NCBI GenBank assembly: GCA_041685075.1
Contig: JAWLGN010000063.1
Location: forward strand, 1 to 21,241
Length of the DNA: 21,241 nt
Source: JAMCRM01 sp041685075
Lineage (GTDB): Bacteria > Acidobacteriota > Terriglobia > Bryobacterales > Bryobacteraceae
Direction: 5' to 3'
Shown: positions 20,954 through 21,241 of the stretch, in pieces
Position numbering within the stretch: the first letter of the stretch is position 1
Layout of the letters: every line of letters starts with the position of its first letter
The notes under the pieces: generated by a model
The model's database searches: none
Told to the model about the DNA's origin: nothing
Seen by the model: the letters and a program-made list of their open reading frames with translations, nothing else
Position numbers and translations under genes: made by a program

Positions 20954-21241
20954 CTATTTCCCCGGAACCCCGAGCAGGCCGCGCGTGATGTAGTCGTTCA
21001 GGCTCAGGGCCACCAGCACCGCCAGCCAGAGCAGGCCGCCCGATACCACCACCTTCGTCAGGGTCGAGCTATGGCGCACGTGCATGAAAAACAGCGCTAC
21101 CAGCAGCATCTTCGATACCGCAATGGCGAGCGCGGTGACCAAGCTCAGCCGCCCCAGATCCACGTAGGCCACCGCCGTCGTCACCACCGTCAGAACAATC
21201 AGCGCCAGGAATACCTTGTAGTACGTCGTCCGCGATTCAAT
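20954..21241 (-). CDS. Cytochrome c oxidase subunit IV (caa3-type), N-terminus outside window
   Basis: At least 95 residues are visible, ending at a TAG at 20954-20956; the frame stays open to the window edge. It reads ESRTTYYKVFLALIVLTVVTTAVAYVDLG, then LVTALAIAVSKMLLVALFFMHVRHSS and LTKVVVSGGLLWLAVLVALSLNDYITRG. This gives three membrane helices with the FFMHV motif, as in the prokaryotic subunit IV family (CtaF/CoxD/CyoD). It is a small accessory subunit of a heme-copper terminal oxidase in the inner membrane. The other oxidase subunits would be expected to the right, outside the window. A GTG at 21187 is not the start, because family sequence continues upstream of it. Confidence 0.9.
   Translation of the reverse strand: MESRTTYYKVFLALIVLTVVTTAVAYVDLGRLSLVTALAIAVSKMLLVALFFMHVRHSSTLTKVVVSGGLLWLAVLVALSLNDYITRGLLGVPGK

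Overview
This is a GC-rich bacterial chromosomal window. It most likely comes from an Acidobacteriota genome, probably Bryobacterales/Solibacter-like. That placement is inference: it rests on an Oar-type TonB-dependent receptor with an N-terminal carboxypeptidase-regulatory-like domain, a membrane-anchored winged-helix protein of the kind abundant in that phylum, and an rsmG-parA-parB cluster. I see no CRISPR array, insertion sequence, prophage or rRNA. No gene-free gap exceeds about 225 bp.

Layout. 1-1990 (+): the end of rsmG, a parS-containing gap, parA and parB (chromosome segregation). 2007-7493 (-): a radical SAM/SPASM protein, a TPR plus outer-membrane beta-barrel protein, a glycoside-hydrolase-like secreted protein overlapping it, and a short MerR-type regulator. 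7601-9263 (+): tmk and holB, overlapping by 8 nt. 9243-12090 (-): aroA (convergent with holB), an unrecognised 167-aa gene with a strong terminator, and a fumarylacetoacetase-family hydrolase. 12293-12938 (+): an RRM RNA-binding protein with a long leader, then a 61-aa basic protein and a terminator. 13139-16359 (-): a secreted beta-glucuronidase-like GH2 enzyme and a membrane-anchored winged-helix regulator. 16500-19733 (+): the large TonB-dependent receptor. 19938-20845 (+): an mrr-type restriction gene broken by one frameshift. 20854-20930 (-): tRNA-Arg(UCU). 20954-21241 (-): the end of a cytochrome c oxidase subunit IV gene.

The most interesting signals are regulatory. (1) The GH2 gene and the TonB receptor gene flank a membrane-anchored winged-helix gene. 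Each carries the same 9-mer, CGCTACTGT, in the same orientation and exactly 65 nt before its start codon. This suggests a small carbohydrate-uptake regulon: receptor, periplasmic glucuronidase and regulator. (2) A TPR/beta-barrel protein is translationally coupled to a PgaB/GHL10-like hydrolase. This resembles the export-and-trimming half of an exopolysaccharide system (compare PgaA-PgaB) with no synthase in view. (3) Six genes have a -10-like hexamer 7-12 nt before the start codon and no clear Shine-Dalgarno sequence, which suggests leaderless or near-leaderless mRNAs. (4) HolB has no cysteine at all. (5) Mrr would be restored by adding one G. All alignments and motif positions were read by eye; no database search was run.
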